In this document: positions 11,680 to 23,219 of the stretch, piece by piece | Numbering within the stretch: position 1 is the first letter of the stretch | Layout: every line of letters starts with the position of its first letter | Origin: Enoplosus armatus | Taxonomy: Eukaryota; Chordata; Actinopteri; Centrarchiformes; Enoplosidae | NCBI RefSeq assembly: GCF_043641665.1 | Contig: NC_092180.1 | Location: 26,387,391 to 26,451,390, forward strand | DNA: 64,000 nucleotides | Direction of reading: 5' to 3' | Notes under the pieces: generated by a model | Databases searched by the model: none | What the model saw: the letters and a program-made list of their open reading frames with translations, nothing else | What the model was told of the DNA's origin: nothing | Position numbers and translations under genes: made by a program

Positions 11680-12620
11680 ACTTGATGTACTACTACATGT
11701 ACATAAGGGATCATTGTTTTCAGATCCCATGTCTTACATTTCACGTATTTCTCACACGATACCATGTGAAGGTGTTTCACATGTGATATTACATCTTACA
11801 TTACACATGATTCTCAGATATTTCACATATTGCAAATTTGACACATATAATCCCATTTCAGATGTCCAAAAACATGTCTGTATATATGATTATATGATAT
11901 ATATTGAGAAATAGGTGTAATACATGTATTTGAATTCATCACGTGTAAAGAAAACACATATGCTTGGAAGTGAAATTATCACATGTGCAATGTGTTTCAT
12001 CTTTGACGTCCCGTGCGGAAAAATCACATGAAATTCCTGTGTTTCCCACATGTGATCACGTGGCGAAACATATATTGCACGCGTGTCGTGAACGGCGCGG
12101 GTTATAACATGTGGAGCGCATATTGAGAATGTTTCCAAATGTTGTGACATACGCGGCAACACTAATGTCACAAATACTGCACATTTTCAGTTCCACCATA
12201 ACATTTTCAACAAGTACAATAATGCGAGTACTGACAAACACAAAGGTTATATGAGATTATGACATATATTGAGATGTATGTGTAATACACTATGTAAAAT
12301 TGTTGTTTGTGAAAAACCACATATAAGTGAACACATAAGTGAAATTATCACGTGTTTCAGGTTTCATTTGAAACACCTGGCGAGACAAACCCTTGCAGCA
12401 CATGAAAATCACATCATGTCTCACACATTGTGTGATTTTCAAATTCCCCGTGCTGTATCTCACGTATCATCACATGTGAAAGATCCAAAAACCATTATGT
12501 GCTAATATGTACTATATGTAAATATCCAAAGTCATAGATTTTACATGTGATTTTCAGTTATTTTACATTTCTCACGTATATCACTTGTCATGTAAATGAA
12601 TCATGTAAAATGCACAGAAC
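11680..12620. repeat. Tract dense in CACATGTG / TCACATG motifs
   Basis: Over about 940 bases the sequence is built from loosely repeated ACATGTGA, TCACATG, TCACGTG and CATATATTG words separated by variable spacers. The exact 8-base palindrome CACATGTG occurs four times (11778, 11980, 12047, 12471), and CACGTG occurs at 12057. It looks like an old, degraded minisatellite or a transposon made of such units. CANNTG is also the E-box core bound by bHLH factors, so binding is possible but unproven. The short open frames inside it are shadows of the repeat. Confidence 0.7.
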
Positions 12621-12631
12621 CCCCCCCCCCC
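12620..12631. repeat. Poly(C) tract, 12 bases
   Basis: An uninterrupted C12 run closing the CACATGTG-rich tract. Confidence 0.9.
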
Positions 12632-12639
12632 AAGTACCA

Positions 12640-13450
12640 TAAACAAACAAACAAGTAAATGTAAATTGGTTTTGTTAAGATCTAATCTCATTTTATTGAA
12701 ACTACAACAGGAAATATGTACACAGACAAATAGAAAGTGTTTTCCCTTTTAGAAAATATTCTGCCTTGACCCTTCAGCTCGACAGTGAAACTAACCACAA
12801 GCACTACGGCCCCTTATGTTCACATGACGCACTCCAATACATATTAAACACATTATTGCACTGACAATAAAGGTGCCATGTTTTGTTTTTTTTGTACATT
12901 AATAAAAACATTGTCTGCAGCGGCACATTACAGAGGGGAGATGACAGAGCTGTTTTATATAGAACCAACCCCCTGTCGAGGTGCCCTATCATCTCTATGT
13001 TATCTATTTATTTTTTCTTTCTCTCTCTGTCACTTTTCTGACTCTTGTTCTCGCTCTCTTTCTCTCCCTGTGTGTGGCTGGTGTGATGTTTCTCTTTTTC
13101 TCTGTCAGAACTGGTCTCTGGAGTTCAGAGATGGGGAGCGTATCAGGGGCTCGCGTCTCATTACTGACGGCGGATGAAAGTAAAAACACCCAGATCAAAA
13201 CATCTGTTAATTGCGTAAAAGGGAGACAAACAGTGGTATTTATTAGAGGAAGTAGCAGGTAGCAGTGCCCTCTGTATTTACACCCCCACCCCTGCTGTCA
13301 ACAGCATACGAGGAAATGCTGCACTTCTTTTTTCTCTCTCTCTTGTTTACTTGTCTGTTTCTTGCTTTCTGGAGAATTGTAGCTTGAGTGGATTTCCCTA
13401 CAGTTTCTCCGAGGGAGGGAGAAAGGAATTTGCTTGTTTGCAGATGTATG
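12640..13450. other. Non-coding stretch, no gene seen
   Basis: No gene is seen. A TC-rich patch at about 13010-13110 gives Arg/Lys- and Ser/Leu-rich open frames on opposite strands that are low-complexity artefacts. Confidence 0.55.
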
Positions 13451-13457
13451 GATGTTT

Positions 13458-13482
13458 GTGTGTGTGTGTGTGTGTGTGTGTG
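13458..13482. repeat. (GT)n microsatellite
   Basis: About 12 GT units. Confidence 0.95.
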
Positions 13483-13489
13483 CAAAAAG

Positions 13490-14000
13490 AAAATTATCAA
13501 ATAATCATTTAATATAAATGACCCCTACAAGAGTTATCCCAGCTTCTCTTATGATACTTTACCTGTTTGTTGCTTGCTTATTTGTGGTTATTTGCTCAGT
13601 TCATTGTACCTTCATTAGTAATACTTAAATTATTTAGCATTTAATAGTAGTATATAAACAATGGACGTATGATTATATCAGATTTTAACATGCTATTGTG
13701 TATGTATATGTATTTCATCTAAGGAATTTCTTCATCTATTTTAAACCAACCAGTGTATGATTTGTACATACATCAAAATGAATATTTAAGGGGAATAATA
13801 TATGATTAGAGGGGAATAATATATGATTAGGCTAATCATATATTATTAAATATAATTATAACTATATTTTACTGTGTTATCAAGCATTCATTAACTGTAT
13901 ATACACTAGTTATGGATTTTTCATACATAGAGTTGTAACAGACAAAAACATTAAACACCTCAAATGTGTTTTTGTTTGCTTGCGACTACATTATTGTGAG
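13490..14000. other. AT-rich non-coding stretch
   Basis: Very AT-rich, with no gene. It contains the perfect palindrome described at 13791-13847. Confidence 0.6.
13791..13847. repeat. Tandem copy plus perfect inverted repeat
   Basis: AATAATATATGATTAG occurs at 13794-13809 and again at 13815-13830. The second copy is followed, after a single G, by its exact reverse complement CTAATCATATATTATT (13832-13847). The result is a palindrome with 16-base perfect arms next to a direct duplicate of one arm. Confidence 0.95.
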
Positions 14001-14001
14001 G

Positions 14002-14860
14002 TTCAGAGTTCATTCTCGACCTCGGAAACAGCAGCTGAAAAAACATTTTTAATCACATCCCTTCAGTAGCTGTTCTGCAGGCTATCGATCACATGACATA
14101 GTTGTTGGTGTCATTGATGACATGCTGATACTCCACAGGACTTAAGGACTTCTTCTCCATGTTGGCTAAAGCCAAGTTCAAAGTTGATTCTTGGAAACAG
14201 CAGTTGAGAAAACAGTGTTGCAGGGAGGCAAAAATGAGCTCTGGGGCAAACAAAAGTTTATTATACTTACACGTGTTGTTCAGCAACATAATCTTCACCA
14301 ATGAACAGCGTGAATGGAATCGCCATAAGTAAAAAGCTAATGTTAGGCTATGAACGAACTACACCCCGGTCGCATTACTTTAATGTCACCACCACTGACC
14401 TGACAACCTCTGTGGTCTCATGTAGCCACTCGTTAGCAACCGCCTTTTTTTAAGACGTAAAAACCTTGAAAAGTCACGAGTGGGGTGCCTACTGACGTAT
14501 TTCATGTCATAGAACAAAACATGGAAATCTCCTAAGCTTGTGTTAACCACAGACCTTATTTCAGGCGTCTCACCAAAAACCCATTCAGAAACCCATTGAC
14601 TTCTAACTAATTTCCAGGTTTTAGGACTCACCATTTAGTGGCTTCTCTGGAGCTTTCAATCATCGCACATGGTCTATTTTAGTAGATTGAGTTTGCATTT
14701 CCACACAATTTCTTTTAGTTTGCATTTCCAAGTTTTTCAAAGTCATCCACTTTTTCTACTAAATGTCTGCTACATGGACCTTGTGGTGAGATTATTTTGT
14801 CAACTGCTGTTTCTGAGGTCAAAAAATAAACTTTGAATACCAGCCTTTAAGCCAACATGT
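14002..14860. repeat. Repeat unit with inverted arms, unclassified
   Basis: Segment 14159-14215 (ATGTTGGCTAAAGCCAAG, TTCAAAGTTGATT, GGAAACAGCAGTTGA) is matched in reverse complement by 14798-14857. A shorter direct copy (CCTCGGAAACAGCAGCTGA) lies near 14020. The arms are about 590 bases apart. The central part contains TGTTAACCACAGACCTTATT, which I recognise as part of a repeat common in perch-like fish. It is probably a non-autonomous DNA transposon or a nested insertion, and the ends are not resolved. Confidence 0.5.
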
Positions 14861-14869
14861 GACAAGTTC

Positions 14870-15540
14870 TTAAACTGCTTGGAAAAAATATCAACAGAAT
14901 CTTTCACAGGGAAAACTCGATCTGCAGATGAAGATAGTAGTCGTAATAGTAGTATGTCATAAAACTGTATTCAGTGTTTATGTTCTGGTTATACATTTTA
15001 AAATCAGAGGGTTAGAATAAAGTGTTACCCATGAATGAATTCACTTTTTTTTCACTCATTTTATTGTTTCCCATTTCCCATTTTCGGCGTATCATGATAA
15101 TCCTCCGAAGACTTACTTTGAAGCATGAAACAAAAAGCATATATTTAAGTATCAATTTAAAACACATTATTTTAACGTTTGGGTAATCATGCAATTTTTT
15201 TAAATTTATTTTTTAAATACTAAGCAATAAATACTATGACTGTATTTTATAACTGACATTTTATAGCTGCATGAACTAAATATCCAGCGCTGAGTGACTG
15301 AGGTGTGCCATTTCTCTTGCTCCTGTATTCTAAATGCATGACTGCTACAGAAGTCTTTCGGAGCGCTCTGATTTAAACTTTGTTTCATGGCCACAATATT
15401 CAACAAGCCGTAACTTCTTCATTTTTCTTTCTCTGATTGAAGTGTGAGATAAACGATTTTACAGATTGCATCTTGCTTCTTCCATAAAATGTGAAAATCC
15501 ACAAGCCTTTCCCACGGTGCCAAATATGGTGTTTGTTAAA
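14870..15540. other. Non-coding stretch, no gene seen
   Basis: AT-rich sequence with only short open frames and no repeat family I can name. Confidence 0.55.
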
Positions 15541-15544
15541 AATG

Positions 15545-15805
15545 ATTAGCTATATACTGCTTATATAGTGGCTTGTATGTTGGACTTCAGCTGCTTATAC
15601 TATATCTGCAATACCTATTATTATTACCCCAAAACATCTGTGCTTCAACAGAACTCTAACCTACTTTGTTTCCTAAAGTGGAGCAGGCTCGCACATTTGT
15701 TTTGCAGAATGTCACCAGTTGTATCTGCTGTTCCCTTTGTTGTTCTGCAAACAGCTCTGAGACGAACATAGCGCTCTAAAAATAAATGTGATTTGACTTG
15801 ACCTT
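15545..15805 (+). mobile_element. LINE-like 3' tail, weak
   Basis: The stretch ends in CTCTAAAAATAAATGTGATT followed by TGACTTGACC. This resembles the AATAAA-plus-TTGACT tails of fish non-LTR retrotransposons, such as the one at 1800-1880. The body upstream is not recognisable as coding. A chance resemblance is possible. Confidence 0.3.
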
Positions 15806-15949
15806 AGCTTCAGCTTGTCCCAGGGTCAGTCACAGGCTTTATTTTGGCCTCAGTCACTGGCACAGAGTCCTGATGACGATATGCAGTAAAATGTGTTAAT
15901 GCATATTCATAAGTCCCTCACTTTCTGCCTGAGAACATTTCAGCTGTGC

Positions 15950-15950
<1 letters not shown>

Positions 15951-15993
<43 letters not shown>
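15951..15993. repeat. (CA)n microsatellite with degenerate extension
   Basis: About 21 perfect CA units. Imperfect CA-rich sequence continues to about 16160, with further short ACACAC runs near 16050 and 16143. The His/Thr-rich open frames here are produced by this repeat. Confidence 0.95.
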
Positions 15994-15996
<3 letters not shown>

Positions 15997-16164
15997 GCAT
16001 ACACACAAACATGCACACATGCTTGCACATACTAATACTTGCAAGTACACACACACATACGCGTGCATGCTTGTGTTTATTTACAGTCAAGCACAAATGC
16101 ACCACATGCTAATACTATGTGCCAGCATGCTAATACATTTGACACACACACACATACACAGCTG

Positions 16165-16760
16165 TTTTCAGCAACATGGGTTTTTTTTTCTTTTTTCTTT
16201 TTCGTGAAAACCACCCGTGTCAACAAATGACACGGTCATATCTTGTGTTTTCTGTTCCAGTTTTGATTACAGGGTGTAAAATCACTTCCATTTCAACAAG
16301 ACATGTGACCTCTGCTCAAAGGGACATTAATCAAATCTTCTCACACTGTTATGCTCAAGCACAGGAGTTACTGTGCTACAAATTGTGGTTTTTACTTAAT
16401 TGCTTTACTTAATTTCTTGGCGTGACCACGTTCTCTCCACCTGAGTCTCTCCTACATGTCTCAAAGGGCCTTTCCCTAGCCACCGGAGGATGGATGGTGA
16501 AACTGCTTCTTAGATGATAACTGAACTTTCAAAACTAGCCTCAGACTGAATTGTCACTGCATTCTCACTTCAGTCTGTCATTGTGTTCATGGTTGCCAAT
16601 TTTCTTGTTGGGAGGGAGAGTTATTTAGCCCAAACCAAACAGGAGTGACAAAGTAATTTTCAGTCAACATGGAATCCGTGGTAGGTGTTGCATGGGGTAG
16701 TTAACTGTTGTGACATCGACTAGGAAAGCCACCGTCAATGAGCACCAGAGCTATTTGAAA
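16165..16760. other. Non-coding stretch, no gene seen
   Basis: It starts with a T-rich patch (about 16180-16202). No gene or nameable repeat follows. Confidence 0.5.
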
Positions 16761-16767
16761 CAAGAGC

Positions 16768-16920
16768 TGAGAGTCTGCAGCCGTGCTTTCAGGCTGCATT
16801 TAGACACAACGTTGCTTGGAGCTAGATGTTAACACGCGGACCTTCGGCAGGTATAATGTTTATTATGTTTACCGTCTTAGCCTCCCAGTGTTAACCACAT
16901 GCGCTAACCTTTAACCTCAA
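16768..16920 (+). repeat. Repeat family A, partial forward copy
   Basis: AGTCTGCAGCCGTGCTTT, then a GGAGCTAGATGTTAAC segment, then CAGGTATAATGTTTATTATG follow in the order seen at 19735 and 20046-20130. It is followed by about 225 bases of A-rich sequence and then a second copy at 17145. Confidence 0.6.
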
Positions 16921-17144
16921 ACTAGTGGGGCTCTTTTGGTTTAGTCTGATGGTCCAGTCTGGCTGTCTCATCAGATAACCCAGGCTTGAGGTCAGAGATC
17001 AGAGAAGAAAAAAAAGGAAAGAAGAGCAGAACAAAGAAAAGGAAAAAAAAAAGGAGACTTGGGTGACTCCTTTTGTTGTCAGACTGACGTACCATGAGAG
17101 ACACAGGGATGTTAAAGTAAAAAAGAAGAAGAAAAAAAAGACCA

Positions 17145-17510
17145 CAGCCTTGCTAGCTTCTCTGTGTTCACTTTGGCACAGTGAAAATGCTAACATGCTG
17201 ATGTTTTGTAAGTATAGTACAGTATAGCATGCTAACATTTGCTAATTACCTCTAAACACAAAGTACAGCTGAGGCTGATGGGAGATTTCACTGGTGTTGG
17301 AGGTTTTCGGTCATAGATCAAGTTCTGGACCAATACAAATTTTGACCTGCTAGATGGAACTCATCCTTTGGGGGACATGAGATGCAACATTTCACAGCAA
17401 TCCATCCAACAGTTGCAGGAGCATTTCACTCAAAACCACAAATGTTAACCTCATGGTGGCACTAAAAAGCCAAGAGATCGCCAAAGTCCTGAGGAGTCGT
17501 CGCCGGCTGT
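17145..17510 (+). repeat. Repeat family A, forward copy
   Basis: It starts near GCCTTGCTAGCTTCTCTGTG. It continues with AATGCTAACATGCTGATGTT (also at 20053), GCATGCTAACATTTGCTAAT, CACAAAGTACAGCTGAGGCT and CAACCTCATGGTGGC-like sequence. It shows the forward order of the motifs found reversed at 1459-1582 and 7190-8015. It is a recognised abundant fish repeat of unresolved class. Confidence 0.7.
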
Positions 17511-17609
17511 GCACCGTCATCTATCTTTGAAGGACTGTGAAGGACTGACAAGCAAACGTGGCATTTACCATTGATGATATAACTTGTCCCTGAGAGGCTG
17601 CACAAGATT

Positions 17610-17630
17610 AAAAAAAAAAAAAAAAAAAAA
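17610..17630. repeat. Poly(A) tract, 21 bases
   Basis: An uninterrupted A21 run starting with the last base of ATTA. Confidence 0.9.
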
Positions 17631-17634
17631 GGTA

Positions 17635-18540
17635 TAGAAAATGCGTAGATGGATTTAGAACAATATTTCAGTCGGCCATCCACATGCCTTCAGAAGATAT
17701 TATTCTGGACTGAAGTGCACCAGGAGAAATATTGCTGAAGTCTGTTTAGACGTCAGCAAATATTGCTTTACTGACATATCTTCCTCTTCCATGCACCTTT
17801 CCTATTTATTTTTATTTACTTATTCCTCTCTAAATAACATCCATCTGTTGATACCGCAGGAACCTTTATCACATGACAGCTACATCTGGCACTTAAACTT
17901 GACTTCAGCCCTGCATTATCCCTATCAACGGAGAAGAAATTCGCCTTTAAATGTCATCCCTGCTCTCATTGTAATATTTTATGCTCGCAGCTTTGCAGGT
18001 GCGAATCTTCTCTGCCAGGCTGAACAGGAGGAATATGCTTAGTGGTATTTAAAGCCGAGGTGCTCGTGTCATTTAGAAACCACACAGCTCTGACTTAGCC
18101 AGCCCTCTGAGAGCCACGGTACAGGTGGATCATCTCTGTTCTCTCCTCACTCCGCCGAGGCCCTGGCTGTCTGCTCCGTGACTCGCTTTCGCTGTCAAGC
18201 CGAACAGAGTAATCCCTGCAGTAAAAGCCTCGCACTAAAGGTTCACGCTTTCTCCTCTCTCTTGGAACCTGCGATACACCCCTGTTGTGTTCCTCCAGTT
18301 CATTTTCTGGCTGTGAAAGGGATTCAGGTGCGTTTGTGTTTTCATCAACGGCTGTGACCAATGGAAGCAAAAGGCGAAGAAAAAATAAAAACAAGGCAAG
18401 TGAAGGGAAAAGTGTAAGCAAAATGGAAATGTGCTGTACATATTGATGCGTATTGTTGGCAAAAGAGAGGAACAGATTGGCCCCTTCTTTGGCAATAAAG
18501 ATAATACTCTAAAAAGGCCCATCTGCCTTATTGAATTCCA
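17635..18540. other. Non-coding stretch with one repeat-poor block
   Basis: No gene is seen. The part 17925-18060 is listed as a weak regulatory candidate. Around 18485-18540, TCTTTGGCAATAAAGATAAT and neighbouring sequence has a similar texture. Confidence 0.5.
17925..18060. promoter_or_regulatory. Candidate conserved non-coding element
   Basis: A short, repeat-free block with AATTCGCCTTTAAATGTCAT, TTGTAATATTTTATG and GGTATTTAAAGCC. Texture is the only evidence, and conservation is untested. Confidence 0.15.
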
Positions 18541-18550
18541 ACAGCCCCAA

Positions 18551-18659
18551 CACACACACACACACGCACGCACACCCACACCCACACACACACACACGCC
18601 CATGCTCCCTATTAAATACACTCACGTCATAAACATCACACGCACACACACACACACAC
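18551..18659. repeat. Two (CA)n microsatellites close together
   Basis: A degenerate (CA)n with interspersed CG units (18551-18597) and a cleaner (CA)n (18639-18659), separated by about 40 bases. Confidence 0.9.
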
Positions 18660-18664
18660 GCATA

Positions 18665-19550
18665 TGCTGAAGGGCTACTTCCCAGCTGTGTCTTCCCATT
18701 CATAAATGTCATTGACACTGTGCTCAGTATGATAAACCTCAAATTTGTCCATCATTTGCATAATAAATGATCAACATGCAGGATCAGAGGTTAACAGAAG
18801 TGACTGGATTTCTTCAGAGCGAAGAAGAGGAAGATACAGTGACTGAGCTATAAGGTAGAATATTTGTTTGACACAGTGGAAGTGTGGTATTGTCTTTAGG
18901 CATCAGACGGACCAGATAAAGAATTCCTCGCCAGATAAATAACTGTGAAACACAGTATGCGTTAATAAGTGTAACTGAGTCTAGCATCCGTGTTACTTGG
19001 AAACACATAGACATGTGATTCCAACACACAGTATAATGTCTTTGGATTAATCCCACTGATCTAGGGCCTGTGCTTGAAATTCATCAGTTCAGTGTTTCAA
19101 GTTTATGGGGTTACGAGTCTGCAACGTGTATTTGGTGGAAGGCAGGAACAAGACAAACGTGTAGTCAAATACATATTTACGCTTTAGGAAAGAGTGTTTA
19201 GAGCCTCTTGTGTCTGCAGAGGTTCTCGTGGGGACATGACTGTAAGACCAAAAGGCAGCTATGGTGCCCTGATGTACTGTACCGAAACAAAATACACATA
19301 TTTTTATAGTTTTATAGTTCTATTGACTGAACATCTAACCCTATAATCTTGGAATAGAAGTTCTAATGAAAGAATATATAATGTTTATGTGCGCACTAAA
19401 ATGACAAATAATTAAAAATATGACTGTTTGCTGCCAACTGGCCCTGAGCCTTTATTCCAAACTGCTTTTGGGTTTGTGAATCCAGACAGGCAAGTAAGAC
19501 ATGGTCTGATTTTCACATATTTTAATTGGGTGACTGTTGGTTCAATTTGC
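18665..19550. other. Non-coding stretch, no gene seen
   Basis: Ordinary sequence with short open frames only. Confidence 0.5.
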
Positions 19551-19554
19551 TCAG

Positions 19555-19645
19555 CAGGTTGAAGGAATAGTTTCGACATTTTTTAGAGTTAGACGACCCC
19601 CAAGTCGGCAAGATGGATTAAGCCAGGACCAGCAGGCGATTAGCT
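19555..19645 (+). repeat. Repeat family H, fragment
   Basis: GAAGGAATAGTTTCGACATT, then TTTAGAGTTAGACGA, then CCAGCAGGCGATTAGCTA resemble an abundant fish repeat whose middle part occurs at 48420-48640. The fragment is degraded. Confidence 0.45.
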
Positions 19646-19734
19646 ACCGCCTACTAGCATCTTTGAATTGTAATAAATTTGACACGCCATATCTCATTTG
19701 TTTAATCTGTACACAAACAGTAATGCAACAAGAC

Positions 19735-20180
19735 TAAGAGTCTACAGCCAGAGGCTCTGTGAGGCGCAGTGATATTGCTAGATTTGAGCTGGAGGGAGGC
19801 CGTTCTCCGGGACGTTGGGATCCTTAATGATAATGATTCCCCCAGCCTTATTCTTGCAGCGCATGGTGTAAATAGGCAGGGTAGAGCACCGCCTATTGTA
19901 CGTCAGCTGAGCTCTTTGCAGGGCCTTGTGGTCCCTGTTTGGCGCTGTTTCCGTACCAGGCGGTGACGCTCTCCATGGCGCAGGAGTAGAAATTCCTCAG
20001 TATTTGAGGGGATACCTGGAATTTCCTCAAGCGTTTGAGGTGAAACGATGACAATGCTAACATGCTGATGTTAAACAGGAATAATGTTTACCATGTTCAA
20101 CATCTTAGTTCAGTGTGTTAGCATGCTAACATTTGCAATTAGCAGGTCATTTTGTCATAAATCAGAGTATTGGAAAAATC
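19735..20180 (+). repeat. Repeat family A, forward copy with interruption
   Basis: AGTCTACAGCCAGAGGCTCT starts the copy at about 19738. A run that does not match the other copies covers about 19795-20040. The copy then resumes with GACAATGCTAACATGCTGAT, CATGTTCAACATCTTAGTT and the perfect 14-base palindrome GTTAGCATGCTAAC (20117-20130). Confidence 0.65.
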
Positions 20181-20184
20181 AGGG

Positions 20185-23100
20185 GAGCTGGTCACCGGCA
20201 GAAAGAAAGCAAACGAGCGGATTTGCCAAAATGTCAGACCATTCCGTTCAGCATCAAACTAATGTCTTCAAATGTGAGAGACACTCACTAGTTCTACCAC
20301 TGGCAACCCTCCAGGGTCCTATTGGTGGCTAACATGTACAAAGCACTTTGATAATCACTTCACTTTATCAATACTTTGAAAAGAAAACGCACACTGATTC
20401 AGCAAGAAAGATCCATAAGCTGTGCTCCTGCCGCTTTACAGCTGTGTGTGATAGAGCCAGTCTGTGGCCTTTAGACTGAATCTGACATCCAATATCAGAC
20501 ATCTATACAAGTGCCTTTTGAACATTACACTCTGATGCACTAGTGGTTGGCGTCATCACCTGTTATTTGCCTCTGTCTGCTGCATAAAACCCAAGGTACC
20601 ACCGGTAGTCAGCTTTTCGAGTTAACATTACAGTCTATACAATGTTCACTTTTCAAATGGATCTATGTATCAACTGAGACCACAGTTTCTATTTCTCTAA
20701 GCTGTATGCCTTACAGCACATACCTTGAGAAAGTCTCTACCCGTTCTGCAAAAAGGAAGAAAGACCCTGCTCTGGACTGTAAGTTTCATATCATTTTTCA
20801 AACTCACAATTCAATGGTGAATAGAGAGTGATGAGATGAGCCAAACACAGGGACCTTGAGCCAAAGAGAGGAACCTTGGTGGGAGCCATTTCCTGAGTGT
20901 ATGAATCTGTTTCTTTCCCCTTGAACCATTACAACTCATTTTTGCTGCCCGTGTCAAGGTCCCTGACCGCTGAATGATATCATCTCTGGTGGAATGGACA
21001 GCGGAAAGTCAGCCAAGCACGCTGCCACATCTGCTTTAATCCAGCCCGCCAATCCAGCACGCCACAATTATTCATAATGTTTTTGCTTATTTCCATAATG
21101 AAGGGGTTAATTATGCTCATGAGACGCCCCAATGGTCTTGTCTTGAGAGTCGGGGACACAGCTGTAGGTCTGCAAGGTAAATCATGCGCTAAATGTGTCA
21201 CCTAGAATTAGACCCATTTGGCCTGGGCCGAGGGCAGGCTGATTGCAGTGGGAGGGAGAGGGGGGGGGGCAGCGGCTTGGCTGCGGCCAAGTCAGACGGG
21301 AGGGAATGGGCGGACATCAGTCATTACCCAGTGGCCCAGACAAGATGCAGCAAGTCAAGCAGAGCTCCCACTGTGTGCTGAAGATCAGTTGGACAATAAC
21401 ATTTTATGCACCCATGAACACTGGGAGTGTATTTCATCTTAAGTACAGCATCAGAGGTGTGTCGTGTTCATTTTTTGTTCTTTTTTATGGGGTTTGTGTG
21501 TGTGTGTGTGTACCTGCCAGAGGCGCACAAAGCACCACATGGACAAAACTGCCAGGCTTAAAAAAATAAAAAGTCAATATTTTGATCACCACTCATTTAT
21601 ACAGTTCATTTTACATTAACTGGGGATTTTTGGCGTCATGTCCCATCATACGCTCAGGGTTGACTCCATTTATTTAATAAATATTTCAATCATAACACTG
21701 CTTTGGCATTTATTTGTTAGGCAGAAGTGCATATATGGATGCAGTAAGAAAACAGCGGGGAAAAAACGACAGTGACAGCTACAGCTAAACATGGCCAATT
21801 CACTGTAAGGCTTTAATAGCTTGCATCTCATTTGCACGCGTGATGAGCCACAGTTTAACATTTAGTCGACAGCAGTCTCGCGGTAAGAATCAAATACAGG
21901 GAGAGAATGTTGAGATTTAACATCTAGTAAGCTTTGGGCAATGTCTTCCCTGTTTTCATTTGATTTTAATCAGCCTGGGATTTTCCTCTGTTTGAATGTT
22001 GGCAGGCAACAACAGTGTTAAATGTTCTGTTCCTCGTTGCTGGTTATCTCATATTTATTCAGAACAAAAGTAGGCTATACCTGGAAGCCTCCACTGATTA
22101 ATATGTCATCAACTTGTATCTCGCATGCACATAAATCTCTTGATAATCTACATGCATCCGATGTGATATAGAATGAAAACAACAACAAAATATCGGGCCT
22201 TTACTCTGGTGAGTTTGGCTCAAAGACTGCAAAGAATTTTCACTTAATCTTTGCCAGTTTCTGTCCTGAGCAGACATGAAAGGAGTTTCTTTCCCCCGTT
22301 GTCCAAGATGTTAGAAAATAGCAGAATTATGTTTGCGACTAATTAAAGGAAATTGAATTGAATGAAGTTATTTCTCCAAGGATATCAGCTTAAGCATTTG
22401 TCTGATGACAAACACCAGAGAAATCCTCTGACACCGTGAAGGATCACAGAGGGAGGAATTAATTTGCTGCTTTTGTAAAATCAAAGCGCTAAATAGCTGC
22501 GTGCTATTGTCATAAAAGAGTTTATTACATTTACATTTATTGTTAACAATTTTCCATTCTGTGAGAAATAAAAAAAAAAAGAAAGAAAGAAAAGCAGAGC
22601 GAAACAAGTCCCTACAGGAAGGACACAAATAAAGTAAGCAATACTGCTGTTATCTTTTTTTATTATTTGCTATTTCACCCCATTTTTCACATTATCCCCA
22701 TTTGCATGAGTTGGTTTTAGTTGGAAAAAGTCATTTATGGTCATTCCAGAGGTCATTTTAAGACAATGATCAGGTGTGATTCTGCCACGTGTGTGTTTTT
22801 TAAAAGTAAAATATGACAATGTAAATGACTGTTCCCAGAAAATCCAACCCAGTTTTTCAGTCTGTCCAGTGACATGTTGTGCTAATCCCACGGACACGCT
22901 GTGGATCAGGAATATCTTCTATTACATGAGGTTAGAACAAATTAAGCACGCGCTGCGAGGGTCATCTGGCAAATTCGTATACAAATGTGTGTGTAAGATA
23001 ATGGTCTTGGTTAAATATCCCACTTTGATAGACCCTGAGAATTCTGATAGTCCCTTCTGAATTTAATTGAATTTGTGGTCTAATAATACCAATAACAGCA

Positions 23101-23190
23101 GTAATCCACTCATCCAATGTATGTAGCTGGACTGTGTAATGTCTCAACAATGTGACGGTATAACCAGTTTGTTTTTTTGTTTTTTTTCGC
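20185..23190. other. Non-coding stretch with a candidate regulatory block
   Basis: No gene is seen. It includes the block at 20955-21235 and a short (GT)n at about 21495-21511. An AAAAGAAAG-type purine run lies near 22569-22593. Open frames are short and without domains. Confidence 0.5.
20955..21235. promoter_or_regulatory. Candidate conserved non-coding element
   Basis: Repeat-free, with several homeodomain- or POU-like words: AATTATTCATAATG near 21066, TTCCATAATGAAG near 21091 and TTAATTA at 21107-21113 followed by TGCTCATGAG. In my judgement it is the most enhancer-like block of the first half of the window. Conservation is untested. Confidence 0.25.
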
Positions 23191-23219
23191 AGTATGCATG
23201 TGAGGAAAGCTAACTGGCT

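Noticed and set aside
15893..16207. His/Thr-rich open frame of 104 codons
   Set aside because: Pure translation of a (CA)n microsatellite and its degenerate extension.
18095..18621. Two overlapping minus-strand open frames (108 and 128 codons)
   Set aside because: They lie partly over (CA)n, and the hydrophobic runs come from TTT/CTT-rich sequence. No signal peptide plus domain can be made out.
15951..18659. CRISPR-like spaced repeats in CA-rich DNA
   Set aside because: Simple microsatellites with no constant repeat and unique spacers, and the DNA is clearly vertebrate.
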